From DTDR01 sp964505415 (lineage in GTDB: Bacteria; Hydrothermota; Tepidihabitantia; Tepidihabitantales; DTDR01), in the NCBI GenBank assembly GCA_964505415.1, contig CAZDHW010000003.1:33979-97978 (forward strand): 64,000 bases of DNA. The letters run 5' to 3'. The position numbers and the translations under genes were made by a program. The notes beneath the pieces were generated by a model. It saw nothing but the letters and a program-made list of their open reading frames with translations, made no database searches and was not told the origin of the DNA. This document shows, piece after piece, positions 16,682 through 24,483 of this stretch. The stretch's first letter is position 1. Each line of letters starts with the position of its first letter.

Positions 16682-17751
16682 TTGATAACTAAATTAAAAA
16701 TTAAGGCAAAAATAGAAGCAATAATGAGAAAGATTATTATTAAAAGTTTTCCGTAATCCTGACCTTTTAAAGAACCTAAAAGAATTGGTTCCTTAGAGAG
16801 ATAAGCAGAAGCGGCGTACAATTCTTCACCAATTAAAGTATAATCACAGGCAACAATAAAAAATGGCAATTGGGTTATGGAATCGGTGGCGGCAATTTGG
16901 ATTGCTTGCGTTTGGGCACCAGTTTCCGCCAAGATTAATGATTCGGCATAAAAATAACCACAAAAAAAATTGGTTGCTGGTCTTTCTCTCACCATAATAC
17001 CGTCAACACCAGCCGCATAGGCAAATTGGGAATCAGTTAAATAAAATACTGAATCTTCCTTAAAGGCATCAGGCCGCCCCACACTGGTATAGGCCTCTTT
17101 TACCACTTCCCGAGCAACCGTAAAGACAATGGGATCACTATTAGGAACAATCAATTTTATATCATATTGGGCAATCTTTTTTGCCACTTCCCCTAAAATA
17201 TTTAAAGCGGCAATTGTGGCTACATCGGACATACCACTTAAACCTGGGACAAATAAGACTGGTTTTCCCATCTCAGTTGCTCGACCAACCGCCTCTTCAA
17301 CGGCACTTAATCCGGGAATCCTGCGGATAAAAAGTTCAATTTTTCTTGATTTTTTAATAAAATACAAAATTAAAAAACCAAAGATAAAAAATGATAACAA
17401 AACAATCAACTTACTTTTATTAAACCATTGGGGATAACTTCTTGCCCAATTAGAAACAAAAGAAAAAACCTTTATTTTTCCCTTTACACTTCCTACTTGA
17501 TAACAATAACTTATTCCGTCAATAGTTTTATCATCAACAAATTGATTTCTCTTCGGACCAACAAAACCAATTTTATAAAAAGTATCTTCCTTTTCGCTTC
17601 TTCTTAATATCTCATAACCATCTAAAATTGAATCCGCAGGTGATAAATCCCAAGTGATTAAAATTTTATTACCACCATCATTAGGGTTATCAACAGCTTT
17701 TACATTTTTTGGTGGCTCAATTAAAAGCGGGAAAAGAAAAAACAAAACCAT
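16678..17751 (-). CDS. Membrane module protein A: fibronectin type III plus DUF6754-like domain
   Basis: This 357-residue protein leads the four-gene module. A hydrophobic start (2-11) is followed by a fibronectin type III domain (about 14-105: 'PPKNVKAVD', 'ITWDLSPAD', 'DGYEILRRS'), a membrane helix (about 117-136), a soluble domain (about 140-325) and a C-terminal helix (330-355). The soluble part has 'VLFVPGLSGMSDVATIAALN', 'LIVPNSDPIVF', 'GIMVRERPATNFF' and 'FVACDYTLIGEELYAA'. It resembles the domain I know as DUF6754, from memory only. The FN3 domain should lie outside the membrane and the larger domain inside. A -10 box ends 6 nt before the ATG, so the message is probably leaderless. 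Function unknown. Confidence 0.72.
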   Translation of the reverse strand: MVLFFLFPLLIEPPKNVKAVDNPNDGGNKILITWDLSPADSILDGYEILRRSEKEDTFYKIGFVGPKRNQFVDDKTIDGISYCYQVGSVKGKIKVFSFVSNWARSYPQWFNKSKLIVLLSFFIFGFLILYFIKKSRKIELFIRRIPGLSAVEEAVGRATEMGKPVLFVPGLSGMSDVATIAALNILGEVAKKIAQYDIKLIVPNSDPIVFTVAREVVKEAYTSVGRPDAFKEDSVFYLTDSQFAYAAGVDGIMVRERPATNFFCGYFYAESLILAETGAQTQAIQIAATDSITQLPFFIVACDYTLIGEELYAASAYLSKEPILLGSLKGQDYGKLLIIIFLIIASIFALIFNLVIK

Positions 17752-17757
17752 TTAAGA

Positions 17758-17785
17758 ATTATAAAATCTCTTAATAAAAATTCAA
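17758..17785 (-). promoter_or_regulatory. Promoter of the four-gene membrane module, leaderless type
   Basis: On the minus strand TTGAAT (17785-17780) and TATAAT (17763-17758) have a 16-nt spacer, and 6 nt separate the -10 box from the ATG at 17751. It is divergent from the ferritin promoter at 17797, with only 11 nt between the two -35 boxes. Confidence 0.6.
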
Positions 17786-17796
17786 GTTAAAAATAT

Positions 17797-17824
17797 TTGA
17801 CTTTAACCAAATATTAAATATAAT
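17797..17824 (+). promoter_or_regulatory. Promoter of the ferritin-SOD operon
   Basis: TTGACT (17797-17802) and TATAAT (17819-17824) are 16 nt apart. A leader of about 23 nt carries AAAGGAGGAAAG before the ATG, so this transcript is not leaderless. Confidence 0.65.
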
Positions 17825-17853
17825 TTTTAAAAACAACATTAAAAGGAGGAAAG

Positions 17854-18276
17854 ATGAAAGCATCAAAAGAATTGTTGGAAATGTTAAATCAAGCAATTGC
17901 TCGGGAATTACAAGTATCTATTCAATATATGTGGCAACATGTCCAATGGAAAGGAGTTAAAGGTTTTAGTGTTAAAGATGAACTAAAAAAAATTGCCATT
18001 ACCGAAATGAAACATGCGGAAGCTATTGCCGAGAGATTAGTTTATCTTGGTGGAGTGCCAACAACTAAACCTGAGCCAATTTTTGTTGGCAACACCTTAA
18101 AAGAGATGTTAGAACAAGATAAGAAAGATGAGGAGAACGCCATTATTCTTTACAAAAAGATAATCGAAAAAGCCCGGGCGGAAAACGATGAGACCACAAA
18201 AAGACTGTTTGAAAGCATCTTAGCCGATGAAGAAGAACATCACGATATATTTACTTCCCTTTTAGAAGAAATTTAA
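17854..18276 (+). CDS. Ferritin-like diiron protein (bacterioferritin type)
   Basis: This 140-residue four-helix-bundle protein carries the diiron ligand pattern of bacterioferritins: Glu18 in 'AIARELQVSIQYMWQH', an 'EMKHAEAI' motif on the second helix, a Glu-rich third helix ('DKKDEENAI') and 'ADEEEHHDIF' on the fourth. Proteins of this family oxidise and store iron or remove peroxide. It is shorter than a typical 155-160-residue bacterioferritin, and a heme-ligating Met cannot be assigned with confidence. It has its own promoter and SD, and is followed 20 nt later by superoxide dismutase, also with an SD. The pairing fits oxygen and iron defence. Confidence 0.8.
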   Translation: MKASKELLEMLNQAIARELQVSIQYMWQHVQWKGVKGFSVKDELKKIAITEMKHAEAIAERLVYLGGVPTTKPEPIFVGNTLKEMLEQDKKDEENAIILYKKIIEKARAENDETTKRLFESILADEEEHHDIFTSLLEEI

Positions 18277-18296
18277 AACTTAAAGGAGGTTAAAAA

Positions 18297-18902
18297 ATGA
18301 AAAAATTTTACTCTTTACCACCTTTACCTTATTATTTTAAAGATTTAGAACCTTATCTTTCCGAAGAACAGCTAAAAATCCATTACGAAAAACATCATCA
18401 GGCTTATGTGAATGGTGCTAATGCCATTTTAGAAAAACTGGATAAAAGTCGGGATGAAGGAAGTGAGATAGACATTAAGGCATTCCTAAAAGAACTTTCT
18501 TTCAATATTGGTGGCCATTTACTCCATTCTTTATATTGGTATAACCTTTCACCGGCCAGTAAAACTACCGAAATTCCTGAAGGGATAATCAAAGAAAAAA
18601 TAGACAAAGAATTTGGCAATTTTGAAAGGTTTAAAAAAGAATTTATCAAAGCAGCACTAACCGTTGAAGGCTCAGGTTGGGCCTGTTTAACCTATTGTAA
18701 ACAGACTGACCGACCAATTATTATGCAGGTAGAAAAACATAATACCAATGTCTATCCCATGTTTAGGATTCTTCTTGTCTGCGATGTCTTTGAACATGCC
18801 TATTATCTTGATTACAAAAACGACCGAGCAAAATATTTAGAAAACTTCTTCAAAATTATTAATTGGGAAGCAGTAAATAAGAGACTTTTAGAAATTTTAT
18901 AA
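18297..18902 (+). CDS. Superoxide dismutase, Fe/Mn family
   Basis: SOD converts superoxide to oxygen and hydrogen peroxide in the cytoplasm. The 201-residue protein has the family metal ligands: His29 (HYEKHHQAYV), His77 (GGHLLHSLYW), and Asp and His in 'LVCDVFEHAYYLDY'. The usual DVWEHAYY motif has Phe for Trp here, a conservative change next to the metal. 'GSGWACLTY' is the expected active-site strand. Whether iron or manganese is used cannot be settled from sequence by eye. An AAAGGAGG site precedes the ATG, and the gene sits in a two-gene operon with the ferritin-like protein. Confidence 0.92.
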   Translation: MKKFYSLPPLPYYFKDLEPYLSEEQLKIHYEKHHQAYVNGANAILEKLDKSRDEGSEIDIKAFLKELSFNIGGHLLHSLYWYNLSPASKTTEIPEGIIKEKIDKEFGNFERFKKEFIKAALTVEGSGWACLTYCKQTDRPIIMQVEKHNTNVYPMFRILLVCDVFEHAYYLDYKNDRAKYLENFFKIINWEAVNKRLLEIL

Positions 18903-18959
18903 ATTTTTCCTTTTTAATTTATCGCTTTGCGATTAAAAACCTACTTCTTACCTATCAAA

Positions 18960-19922
18960 ATGGCAGAAAGAATAATGAAAAATTTTCCTTTTTTAATATC
19001 TTTTTTAATTTTCACCTATGGATTTTCTGACACTATTCCTAAGGAGAAAAATTATCGGACTTATTTTATTGTTAGCGAAGTTGCTCAAGGGATAACGGTT
19101 TATTCTTGGTTATTACCTTTCGGATTGGGATTAAAAGGTAAAGGAGCAGTTGCCTTAGGGTTATGGGCGCCCGCAATTTTTTTTATAGGCAGTTATTCAA
19201 CAAAATATGTAAAAAGCGAAGGAACTCCTTTACAATGTTTTTTTGGTGGAATAGGCGGGATGGCGAGGGGTTTTTTCCTTTATCCCAAAGACGGTAATCC
19301 TAATACTATTCCTCTCTTTTTAAGTTTAGGCGAAAATATTGGTGGGTATTTTTTAAGTGAGAAAATGAAATTTGGTTTAGCAGCTCCTTGGCGTTTTTTT
19401 AATTTTAATCTTTTAGGATATTCCCACGCGGCAATGTTTAATATTTTAACCCAAAAAAGATGGGAGGATTTCCGTTATGTTTATCCTTTATTATCAGTAA
19501 TTGAAGGTTATGGCGGTAGTATTTTTTTACATAAAGAAAATGATGTCACTTTTGGCGATGCCTTTACCGAACTGGAATATATGAGATTGGGAATTACCAC
19601 ACCTTTAAGTTTTTTAAAGGGAATTCAATTGTTAAAAGAAAAATCAATAAGTGAAAAAATTTATGCTTTCTCTTCTTTTACTGGAAGTTTGTTAGGTATT
19701 TATTTTGGCCATCAATTAAGTAAAAAAAGAGACTTAACTTTTGGGCAGGCTCTTCTTATAAATTTTGCTCCTCGAATTATTGAAGGAATGATATTAGGGA
19801 CTACGATTTTAGTGGCAAAAGATTTTACTAAAAAAGAATGGGGAATAACTTTACTCCTCATAAGTATTTCCGATCCAATTGGAACTTTTCTTTTTGATAA
19901 ATTTTTTACTTCTGGCTTATAA
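18960..19922 (+). CDS. Hypothetical membrane or outer-membrane protein
   Basis: This protein of about 320 residues has an N-terminal signal or anchor ('FPFLISFLIFTYGFS') and several Gly- and aromatic-rich hydrophobic stretches, such as 'GLWAPAIFFIGSYS', 'CFFGGIGGMARGFFLYP' and 'AFSSFTGSLLGIYFGHQL'. I do not recognise it. In-frame starts exist at 18927 (TTG), 18960 (ATG) and 18975 (ATG); the last would give the neatest signal peptide. I chose 18960 as a compromise. It follows sod by about 60 nt and may be on the same transcript. Its 3' end overlaps the convergent thioredoxin-reductase-like gene by 17 nt. Confidence 0.55.
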   Translation: MAERIMKNFPFLISFLIFTYGFSDTIPKEKNYRTYFIVSEVAQGITVYSWLLPFGLGLKGKGAVALGLWAPAIFFIGSYSTKYVKSEGTPLQCFFGGIGGMARGFFLYPKDGNPNTIPLFLSLGENIGGYFLSEKMKFGLAAPWRFFNFNLLGYSHAAMFNILTQKRWEDFRYVYPLLSVIEGYGGSIFLHKENDVTFGDAFTELEYMRLGITTPLSFLKGIQLLKEKSISEKIYAFSSFTGSLLGIYFGHQLSKKRDLTFGQALLINFAPRIIEGMILGTTILVAKDFTKKEWGITLLLISISDPIGTFLFDKFFTSGL

Positions 19923-20865
19923 GATATTTAAAACCTTTTAAACTTGCCTTTGCCCCTTCCCCACAAGCAATAATTATCTGTTTATCTTCAATAGCGGTAC
20001 AATCACCACAGGCAAAAATCCCAGGGATATTTGTCTCACAATTACAGTTAATGATTATTTCTCCTTTTTCGTTTAAATTTAAAAATCCTTTTAAAAAATC
20101 AGTATTAGGTTTCGTTCCAGCTTCAATAAACACTCCGCTAACTTTTATTTCGTATTCATTGTTATTTAATAGATCATAAACTAAAATTCCTTCAACCTTT
20201 TCTTTTCCCAAAATACTTTTTGGTAAATGTTTTAACAGAATAATAACGTTATTAAACTTTTTTAATCTTTCCACTAAAATCGGCTCAGCTTTTATTTCAC
20301 TTTTTACAAGAAGATAAACTCTTTGACAAACTTTTGCTAATTCAATAGCACTAGTTATTGCGCTGTTGGCACCGCCAATCACTGCCGTATCTTTATTTTT
20401 AAATAAAGGAGCATCGCAAGTAGCACAATAACTAACTCCTTTTCCTAAGAGCTCCTTTTCATTTTTAATATTTAAAGGCTTTGGACTCCGGCCGGTAGCA
20501 ATAATTACTACTCTGCTTTTATATTCTTTATCATCAGTCGTTTTTACATAAAAAATATTTTGCTCTTTTCTAATTCCGTTTACTTCCGTCCCTAAACCTA
20601 AGGCAATGGGAAAATAACTCAAGTGGTTGGTGAATTTTTCAATCAGTTCTTTAGCGGTAATAGATTTAAAGCCTGGATAATTTTCAATTTCACTGGTCCA
20701 TAAAACTTGCCCCCCTAAATCTTTGGTTAAAAGTAAAATTTCTAAATTTTTTCTCGCCGCATAAATAGCAGCAGTAATTCCCGCAGGTCCACCGCCGACA
20801 ATAATAAAATCATATAAAATATTTATATTCGGTTGTTTAAAATTGAAATTTAATAAAGAAAACAT
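19906..20865 (-). CDS. Thioredoxin reductase-like flavoprotein lacking NADPH motifs
   Basis: This 319-residue protein has the FAD motif GGGPAG, the redox pair CATC ('YCATCDAP') and the closing 'GDCTAI' flavin motif of low-molecular-weight thioredoxin reductases. The second nucleotide-binding site is altered: GGGNSA is GGANSA, and the NADPH-selective HRRxxxR is replaced by 'VKSEIKA'. This suggests that NADPH is not the donor. In clostridia, ferredoxin-dependent flavin thioredoxin reductases show the same kind of loss. It is the third gene of a ferredoxin-fhs-trxB-like operon and starts directly after the fhs stop, which fits a ferredoxin link. The N-terminus is about 16 residues longer than usual. 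Confidence 0.78.
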   Translation of the reverse strand: MFSLLNFNFKQPNINILYDFIIVGGGPAGITAAIYAARKNLEILLLTKDLGGQVLWTSEIENYPGFKSITAKELIEKFTNHLSYFPIALGLGTEVNGIRKEQNIFYVKTTDDKEYKSRVVIIATGRSPKPLNIKNEKELLGKGVSYCATCDAPLFKNKDTAVIGGANSAITSAIELAKVCQRVYLLVKSEIKAEPILVERLKKFNNVIILLKHLPKSILGKEKVEGILVYDLLNNNEYEIKVSGVFIEAGTKPNTDFLKGFLNLNEKGEIIINCNCETNIPGIFACGDCTAIEDKQIIIACGEGAKASLKGFKYLISQK

Positions 20866-22512
20866 TTATTTAAGACCAATGATATAATCATTTTCGTCTA
20901 AATCAATATTTAAAGCGTTAGGATTTTTGGGCAAACCAGGCATCAAAGATATTTCCCCAGCAATCGGAACAAGGAAGCCGGCGCCAGCATTAATATTAAT
21001 TTGATTAATAGTAATATCAAAGTTAATTGGGGAACCTAAAAGAGTGGGATTATCCGAAAGGGAATATTGAGTTTTGGCGATGCAGATGGGTAAATTATTA
21101 AAGCCTAAGCTATTTATTCTTTCAATATCCCTTTTCGCTCGGGAAGTAAAAATAACCTGTTTTGCTCCATAGATTTCCGTAGCTACTTTTTTTATTTTTT
21201 CTTCTACCGGATCATTAAAATTATAAGTATAATTAAGATTTTCTTTCTTCTCGGTAATTTTTATCAATGTTTCAGCGAGCTCAACGGCTCCTTCGCCACC
21301 TTTTTCAAATACATCAATTACGCAGAAAGGAACCTGTTGAAATTCACAATAACCACGAATAACCTTTATCTCTTCCTTTTTGTCGTTACTAAATTTATTT
21401 AAAACGACAACAAAGGGAATTCCGAATTTTCTTAATATTTCAATGTGACGTCCAAGATTACTTAGACCCTTTCTTAATGCTCGGATGTCTTCACCTAAAC
21501 CGTGGTGTTTTAATGCTCGAAGAGTACAGACTAGTACCGCTCCATCCACAGATAAATCACCAACCCGGGAGACGATGTTTACAAATTTTTCTGCACCCAA
21601 ATCGGCGCCGAAACCGGATTCCACAATTAAATAATCACAAATTTTTAAACCGATTTTCATTGAGATAATACTGCAGGTACCGGTAGCAATATTAGCAAAA
21701 GGTCCAGTATGGATAAAAGCTGGTGTGTGCTCAATTGTTTGAACAATATTTGGCTTTAAAGCGTCTCTTAATAACACCGCCATTGGCCCAGCTGCTCCCA
21801 ACTCACCAGCGGTAAAAGGTTTTCCATCTTTTCGAAAAGCAACTAAAATATTCGCTAATCTTTTTTTGAGGTCTTTTAAAGAAGTTGCTAAAGATAAAAT
21901 AGCCATTACTTCGGAAGCAGCGGTGATAATGAAACCATCTTCTCTAGCGGGCCCGTTAGCCTTACCTCCAAGACCGATAACAATTGTCCTTAATGTTCGG
22001 TCATTCATGTCTATTGCTCTTTTAAAAAGGATATCTCTTTCGTCAATAATCGGCTCATTACCGAAATGGATGTGGTTGTCTAAAAGAGTGGCTAAAAGAT
22101 TATGAGCACTTGTTACTGCGTGAATATCGCCAGTAAAATGTAAATTAATATCTTCCATCGGCAAAACTTGGCTATAACCACCGCCGGTAGCTCCGCCTTT
22201 AATTCCAAAAACCGGGCCTAAGGAAGGTTCTCTTAAGGCAACAATTGATTTTTTACCAATTCGCCAAAAAGCCATAGAAAGACCAATAGCCGTTGTCGTT
22301 TTTCCTTCTCCGTAAGGTGTGGGGTTAATAGCGGTAATTAAAATTAATTTACCATTAGGATTATTCTTAATTTTTTCATAAAATTTTAAAGATATCTTGG
22401 CTTTAAAATTGCCAGAGGGTAAAAGAAATTCATTAGAAATTCCAATTTTTTCAGCAATCTCGTAAATAGGATAAAGAGGAACAGACCGGGCAATCTCTAA
22501 ATCCGAAATCAC
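20866..22512 (-). CDS. fhs: Formate--tetrahydrofolate ligase
   Basis: Fhs activates formate with ATP to 10-formyl-THF, the entry of formate into the one-carbon pool and a step of the Wood-Ljungdahl and reductive glycine pathways. The 548-residue protein has the P-loop 'TPYGEGKTTTAIGLS', 'REPSLGPVFGIKGGATGGGY', 'DIHAVTSAHNL' and the conserved C-terminal 'PICIAKTQYSLSDNP' and 'AGAGFLVPIAGEISLMPGLP'. Start is a GTG at 22512 with GAGGAA eight nt upstream, inside the end of the ferredoxin gene. It lies in an operon with ferredoxin and a thioredoxin-reductase-like protein. A glycine cleavage system is encoded at 50785-55255; folD is not visible here. Confidence 0.95.
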   Translation of the reverse strand: MISDLEIARSVPLYPIYEIAEKIGISNEFLLPSGNFKAKISLKFYEKIKNNPNGKLILITAINPTPYGEGKTTTAIGLSMAFWRIGKKSIVALREPSLGPVFGIKGGATGGGYSQVLPMEDINLHFTGDIHAVTSAHNLLATLLDNHIHFGNEPIIDERDILFKRAIDMNDRTLRTIVIGLGGKANGPAREDGFIITAASEVMAILSLATSLKDLKKRLANILVAFRKDGKPFTAGELGAAGPMAVLLRDALKPNIVQTIEHTPAFIHTGPFANIATGTCSIISMKIGLKICDYLIVESGFGADLGAEKFVNIVSRVGDLSVDGAVLVCTLRALKHHGLGEDIRALRKGLSNLGRHIEILRKFGIPFVVVLNKFSNDKKEEIKVIRGYCEFQQVPFCVIDVFEKGGEGAVELAETLIKITEKKENLNYTYNFNDPVEEKIKKVATEIYGAKQVIFTSRAKRDIERINSLGFNNLPICIAKTQYSLSDNPTLLGSPINFDITINQININAGAGFLVPIAGEISLMPGLPKNPNALNIDLDENDYIIGLK

Positions 22513-22515
22513 TTT

Positions 22516-22707
22516 TTATTCCTCTTCAATAATTATCGCACTCACTGGACAATCTTCGGCTGCCTGCCGGACACAATCTTCGGCTGCTTCGGGAACAATT
22601 TCTACCTTTGTTCCCGCAGTATCACCCTGCATTTCAAATATATCAGGACAAGTATTAACACAAAGTTCACAACCGGTGCATAGCTCTTTATCGATTCTTA
22701 CTTTCAT
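22516..22707 (-). CDS. Single-cluster [4Fe-4S] ferredoxin
   Basis: This 63-residue protein has CxxCxxC ('CTGCELCVNTCP'), with a distal Cys in 'AAEDCPVSAI', the ligand set of one [4Fe-4S] cluster, plus Cys residues that could form the disulfide seen in some thermophile ferredoxins. It carries low-potential electrons in the cytoplasm. It is translated from AAAGGAGGAAAA-ATG and leads an operon with fhs and the thioredoxin-reductase-like gene, which makes it a candidate donor for that flavoprotein and perhaps for IspG. Confidence 0.9.
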   Translation of the reverse strand: MKVRIDKELCTGCELCVNTCPDIFEMQGDTAGTKVEIVPEAAEDCVRQAAEDCPVSAIIIEEE

Positions 22708-22740
22708 TTTTCCTCCTTTTTTAATTTAATTAGAAAAAAA

Positions 22741-22769
22741 ATTATAAGTTAAACCTTGAAAAAAATCAA
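22741..22769 (-). promoter_or_regulatory. Promoter of the ferredoxin-fhs operon
   Basis: On the minus strand TTGATT (22769-22764) and TATAAT (22746-22741) are 17 nt apart. The leader of about 30 nt carries AAAGGAGG. It overlaps the divergent promoter of the HAD gene, so the two directions may compete. Confidence 0.6.
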
Positions 22770-22782
22770 TATTTTTTATAAA
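22756..22782 (+). promoter_or_regulatory. Weak putative promoter of the HAD-apbE-amrS operon
   Basis: TTGAAA (22756-22761) and TATAAA (22777-22782) have a short 15-nt spacer. Seven nt separate the -10 box from the GTG at 22790, which fits a leaderless start. The match is weak. Confidence 0.35.
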
Positions 22783-22789
22783 ATTTCTT

Positions 22790-23596
22790 GTGAAGAGGAT
22801 TGAGAAAAAAAAGATAAGAAAAAAGCTTCTTTTTGCCTCTGATTTTGACCAAACTCTTTCTTATGATGATACCGGTATTCTTATTTCTTTGGAATTAGGA
22901 ATTCCGCCGGAAAAGTTTTTGAATAAGGTAAAAGAGATTAGGGAAAGAAATATTACTCAATTAGGTGGCGAACTTGCCTATCTTTTGGCCTATGACCCCG
23001 AATATAAAAATAAAGTCTCCAAGTCTTTGCTTTTAAAAATTGGCGAAAAAGTAAGGTTAAAGGCTAATGTGGATCTTTTGTTTAAGGTATTACAAGAAGG
23101 AATAAATGGTTGTGAATTTGTTTGTTATGTAATTTCTGCCTGTCCTGATCTAGTAATTAAAAGAAGTTTGAGTAAAATTTTATCCGAAGAAAATATTTTT
23201 GGCACGGAATTTAAATATGATGAAGAGGGAAAGATTGTTGATATTTTGAAAACGGCCGCTGGTCACGGAAAAGCCAGTATCATTGATTATTTGGTAGAAA
23301 AGGAGCATATCCCCAGGGAAAATGTTATCTATATTGGTGATGGTTCTTCGGATATTCATGTAATGCTTCATGTGAATATTTATGGCGGTTTTACCATTGC
23401 CGTTTCCCCTTCGCCTTATTTGGGTCATATTTCTAAAAGAACTGTGCTGTCGGAAAATGCCTTAGCCGTTTTGTGTCCAATTTTGGAAGATTTGTTTAAT
23501 TATACCGAAGAGGAGATAAAGGATTTTTATGCCCAATTAGGTCATCCAATTTATGAATGGAACCGAGCAAAATTAGAATGGCTTACTATCGCTTAA
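22790..23596 (+). CDS. HAD-superfamily phosphatase
   Basis: This 268-residue protein has HAD motif I 'DFDQTLS' (catalytic DxDxT type, near residue 16), a middle helical cap, 'YVISACPDLV' as motif II (Ser), Lys in 'GHGKASIID' as motif III and 'YIGDGSSDIHVM' as motif IV with the metal-binding acidic residues. The pattern fits small-molecule phosphatases such as the phosphoserine phosphatase or MtnX group; the substrate is unknown. The start is a GTG with no ribosome site just past a promoter-like sequence. Its end overlaps apbE, so translation is likely coupled. Confidence 0.78.
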   Translation: MKRIEKKKIRKKLLFASDFDQTLSYDDTGILISLELGIPPEKFLNKVKEIRERNITQLGGELAYLLAYDPEYKNKVSKSLLLKIGEKVRLKANVDLLFKVLQEGINGCEFVCYVISACPDLVIKRSLSKILSEENIFGTEFKYDEEGKIVDILKTAAGHGKASIIDYLVEKEHIPRENVIYIGDGSSDIHVMLHVNIYGGFTIAVSPSPYLGHISKRTVLSENALAVLCPILEDLFNYTEEEIKDFYAQLGHPIYEWNRAKLEWLTIA

Positions 23597-24483
23597 TATT
23601 TTTTTCTTTGATTTTTTTCTTTTGTCAAAGAGAAATTCCTACGGAGAAAACAATAATTGCTTTTGGTAGTTATTTTAAAATAAAGATCTTTACCGAAAAT
23701 AAAGAGCAAGGTAAAATTTATCTTGATTCCGTTTTTAATTTAATTAGGTATTACGATTCTTTGTTTTCTTATTTTAATGAAAATAGTGAGCTTAGTCTTA
23801 TTAATAAGAAGAAGGTTGGCCAAATTTCTTCGGAATTGAAGGAGGTTATTCTTTTCGCCTCAGAAATAAATAGGAAAACTTACGGTTATTTTGATATCAC
23901 CATTGCCCCTTTAATGGAACTTTGGGGATTTTATGATAAGAATTATCAAAGACCAAAGGAAATAGAAATTGCCAAGATGAAGAAGTTTGTCGGCAATAAT
24001 GCTTATTTTTTGAAAAAGGATTCGCTTTTTTTAAAGGAGTTGTCAAAAATTGATTTGGGCGGTATTGCTTGTGGTTATATTTTGGATAAGTTGGTTTCTT
24101 ATTTAAAAAGCCGAGGTATTAAGAAGGGAATAATTGATGCTGGTGGTGATATTATTGTTTTTGGTAATTTGAAAGCCAAGATTGGTATTAAGGACCCTAA
24201 TAAAGAAGCAATAAAGAAAATAATTGAGTTGAAAGATAATGCTTGTTCGACCTCCGGTGATTATTATAATTATTTCCAAATTGGTGATACTATTTATTCT
24301 CATATTATCAATCCTTTGACTGGTTATCCGGAAAAGACAATTAATAAACACCGACAGGTAACAGTGATTGGAAAAAAGGCGGTTATTTGTGATGCTCTTT
24401 CTACGGCTTTGCTTATTATTCCCGATTCTTTAAAAGATAAAGTTTTAGAAAATTTTAAAGATTATCAGGTGATTTTTTATTAG
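23578..24483 (+). CDS. apbE: FAD:protein FMN transferase
   Basis: ApbE attaches FMN covalently to Thr or Ser residues of exported flavoproteins such as RnfG, RnfD or NqrC. The protein, about 301 residues from the ATG at 23578, starts with a hydrophobic segment ending in Cys ('FFFCQRE'), a likely lipoprotein signal. Family motifs are 'FSYFNENSELSLIN', 'DITIAPLMELWGFY', 'IDLGGIACGYILDKL', 'GIIDAGGDI', 'STSGDYYN' and 'HIINPLTGYP'. An upstream in-frame ATG (23557) would lengthen a hydrophilic N-terminus, so I prefer 23578. It overlaps the HAD gene and abuts amrS. No flavinylation target is encoded nearby. Confidence 0.9.
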   Translation: MAYYRLIFFSLIFFFCQREIPTEKTIIAFGSYFKIKIFTENKEQGKIYLDSVFNLIRYYDSLFSYFNENSELSLINKKKVGQISSELKEVILFASEINRKTYGYFDITIAPLMELWGFYDKNYQRPKEIEIAKMKKFVGNNAYFLKKDSLFLKELSKIDLGGIACGYILDKLVSYLKSRGIKKGIIDAGGDIIVFGNLKAKIGIKDPNKEAIKKIIELKDNACSTSGDYYNYFQIGDTIYSHIINPLTGYPEKTINKHRQVTVIGKKAVICDALSTALLIIPDSLKDKVLENFKDYQVIFY

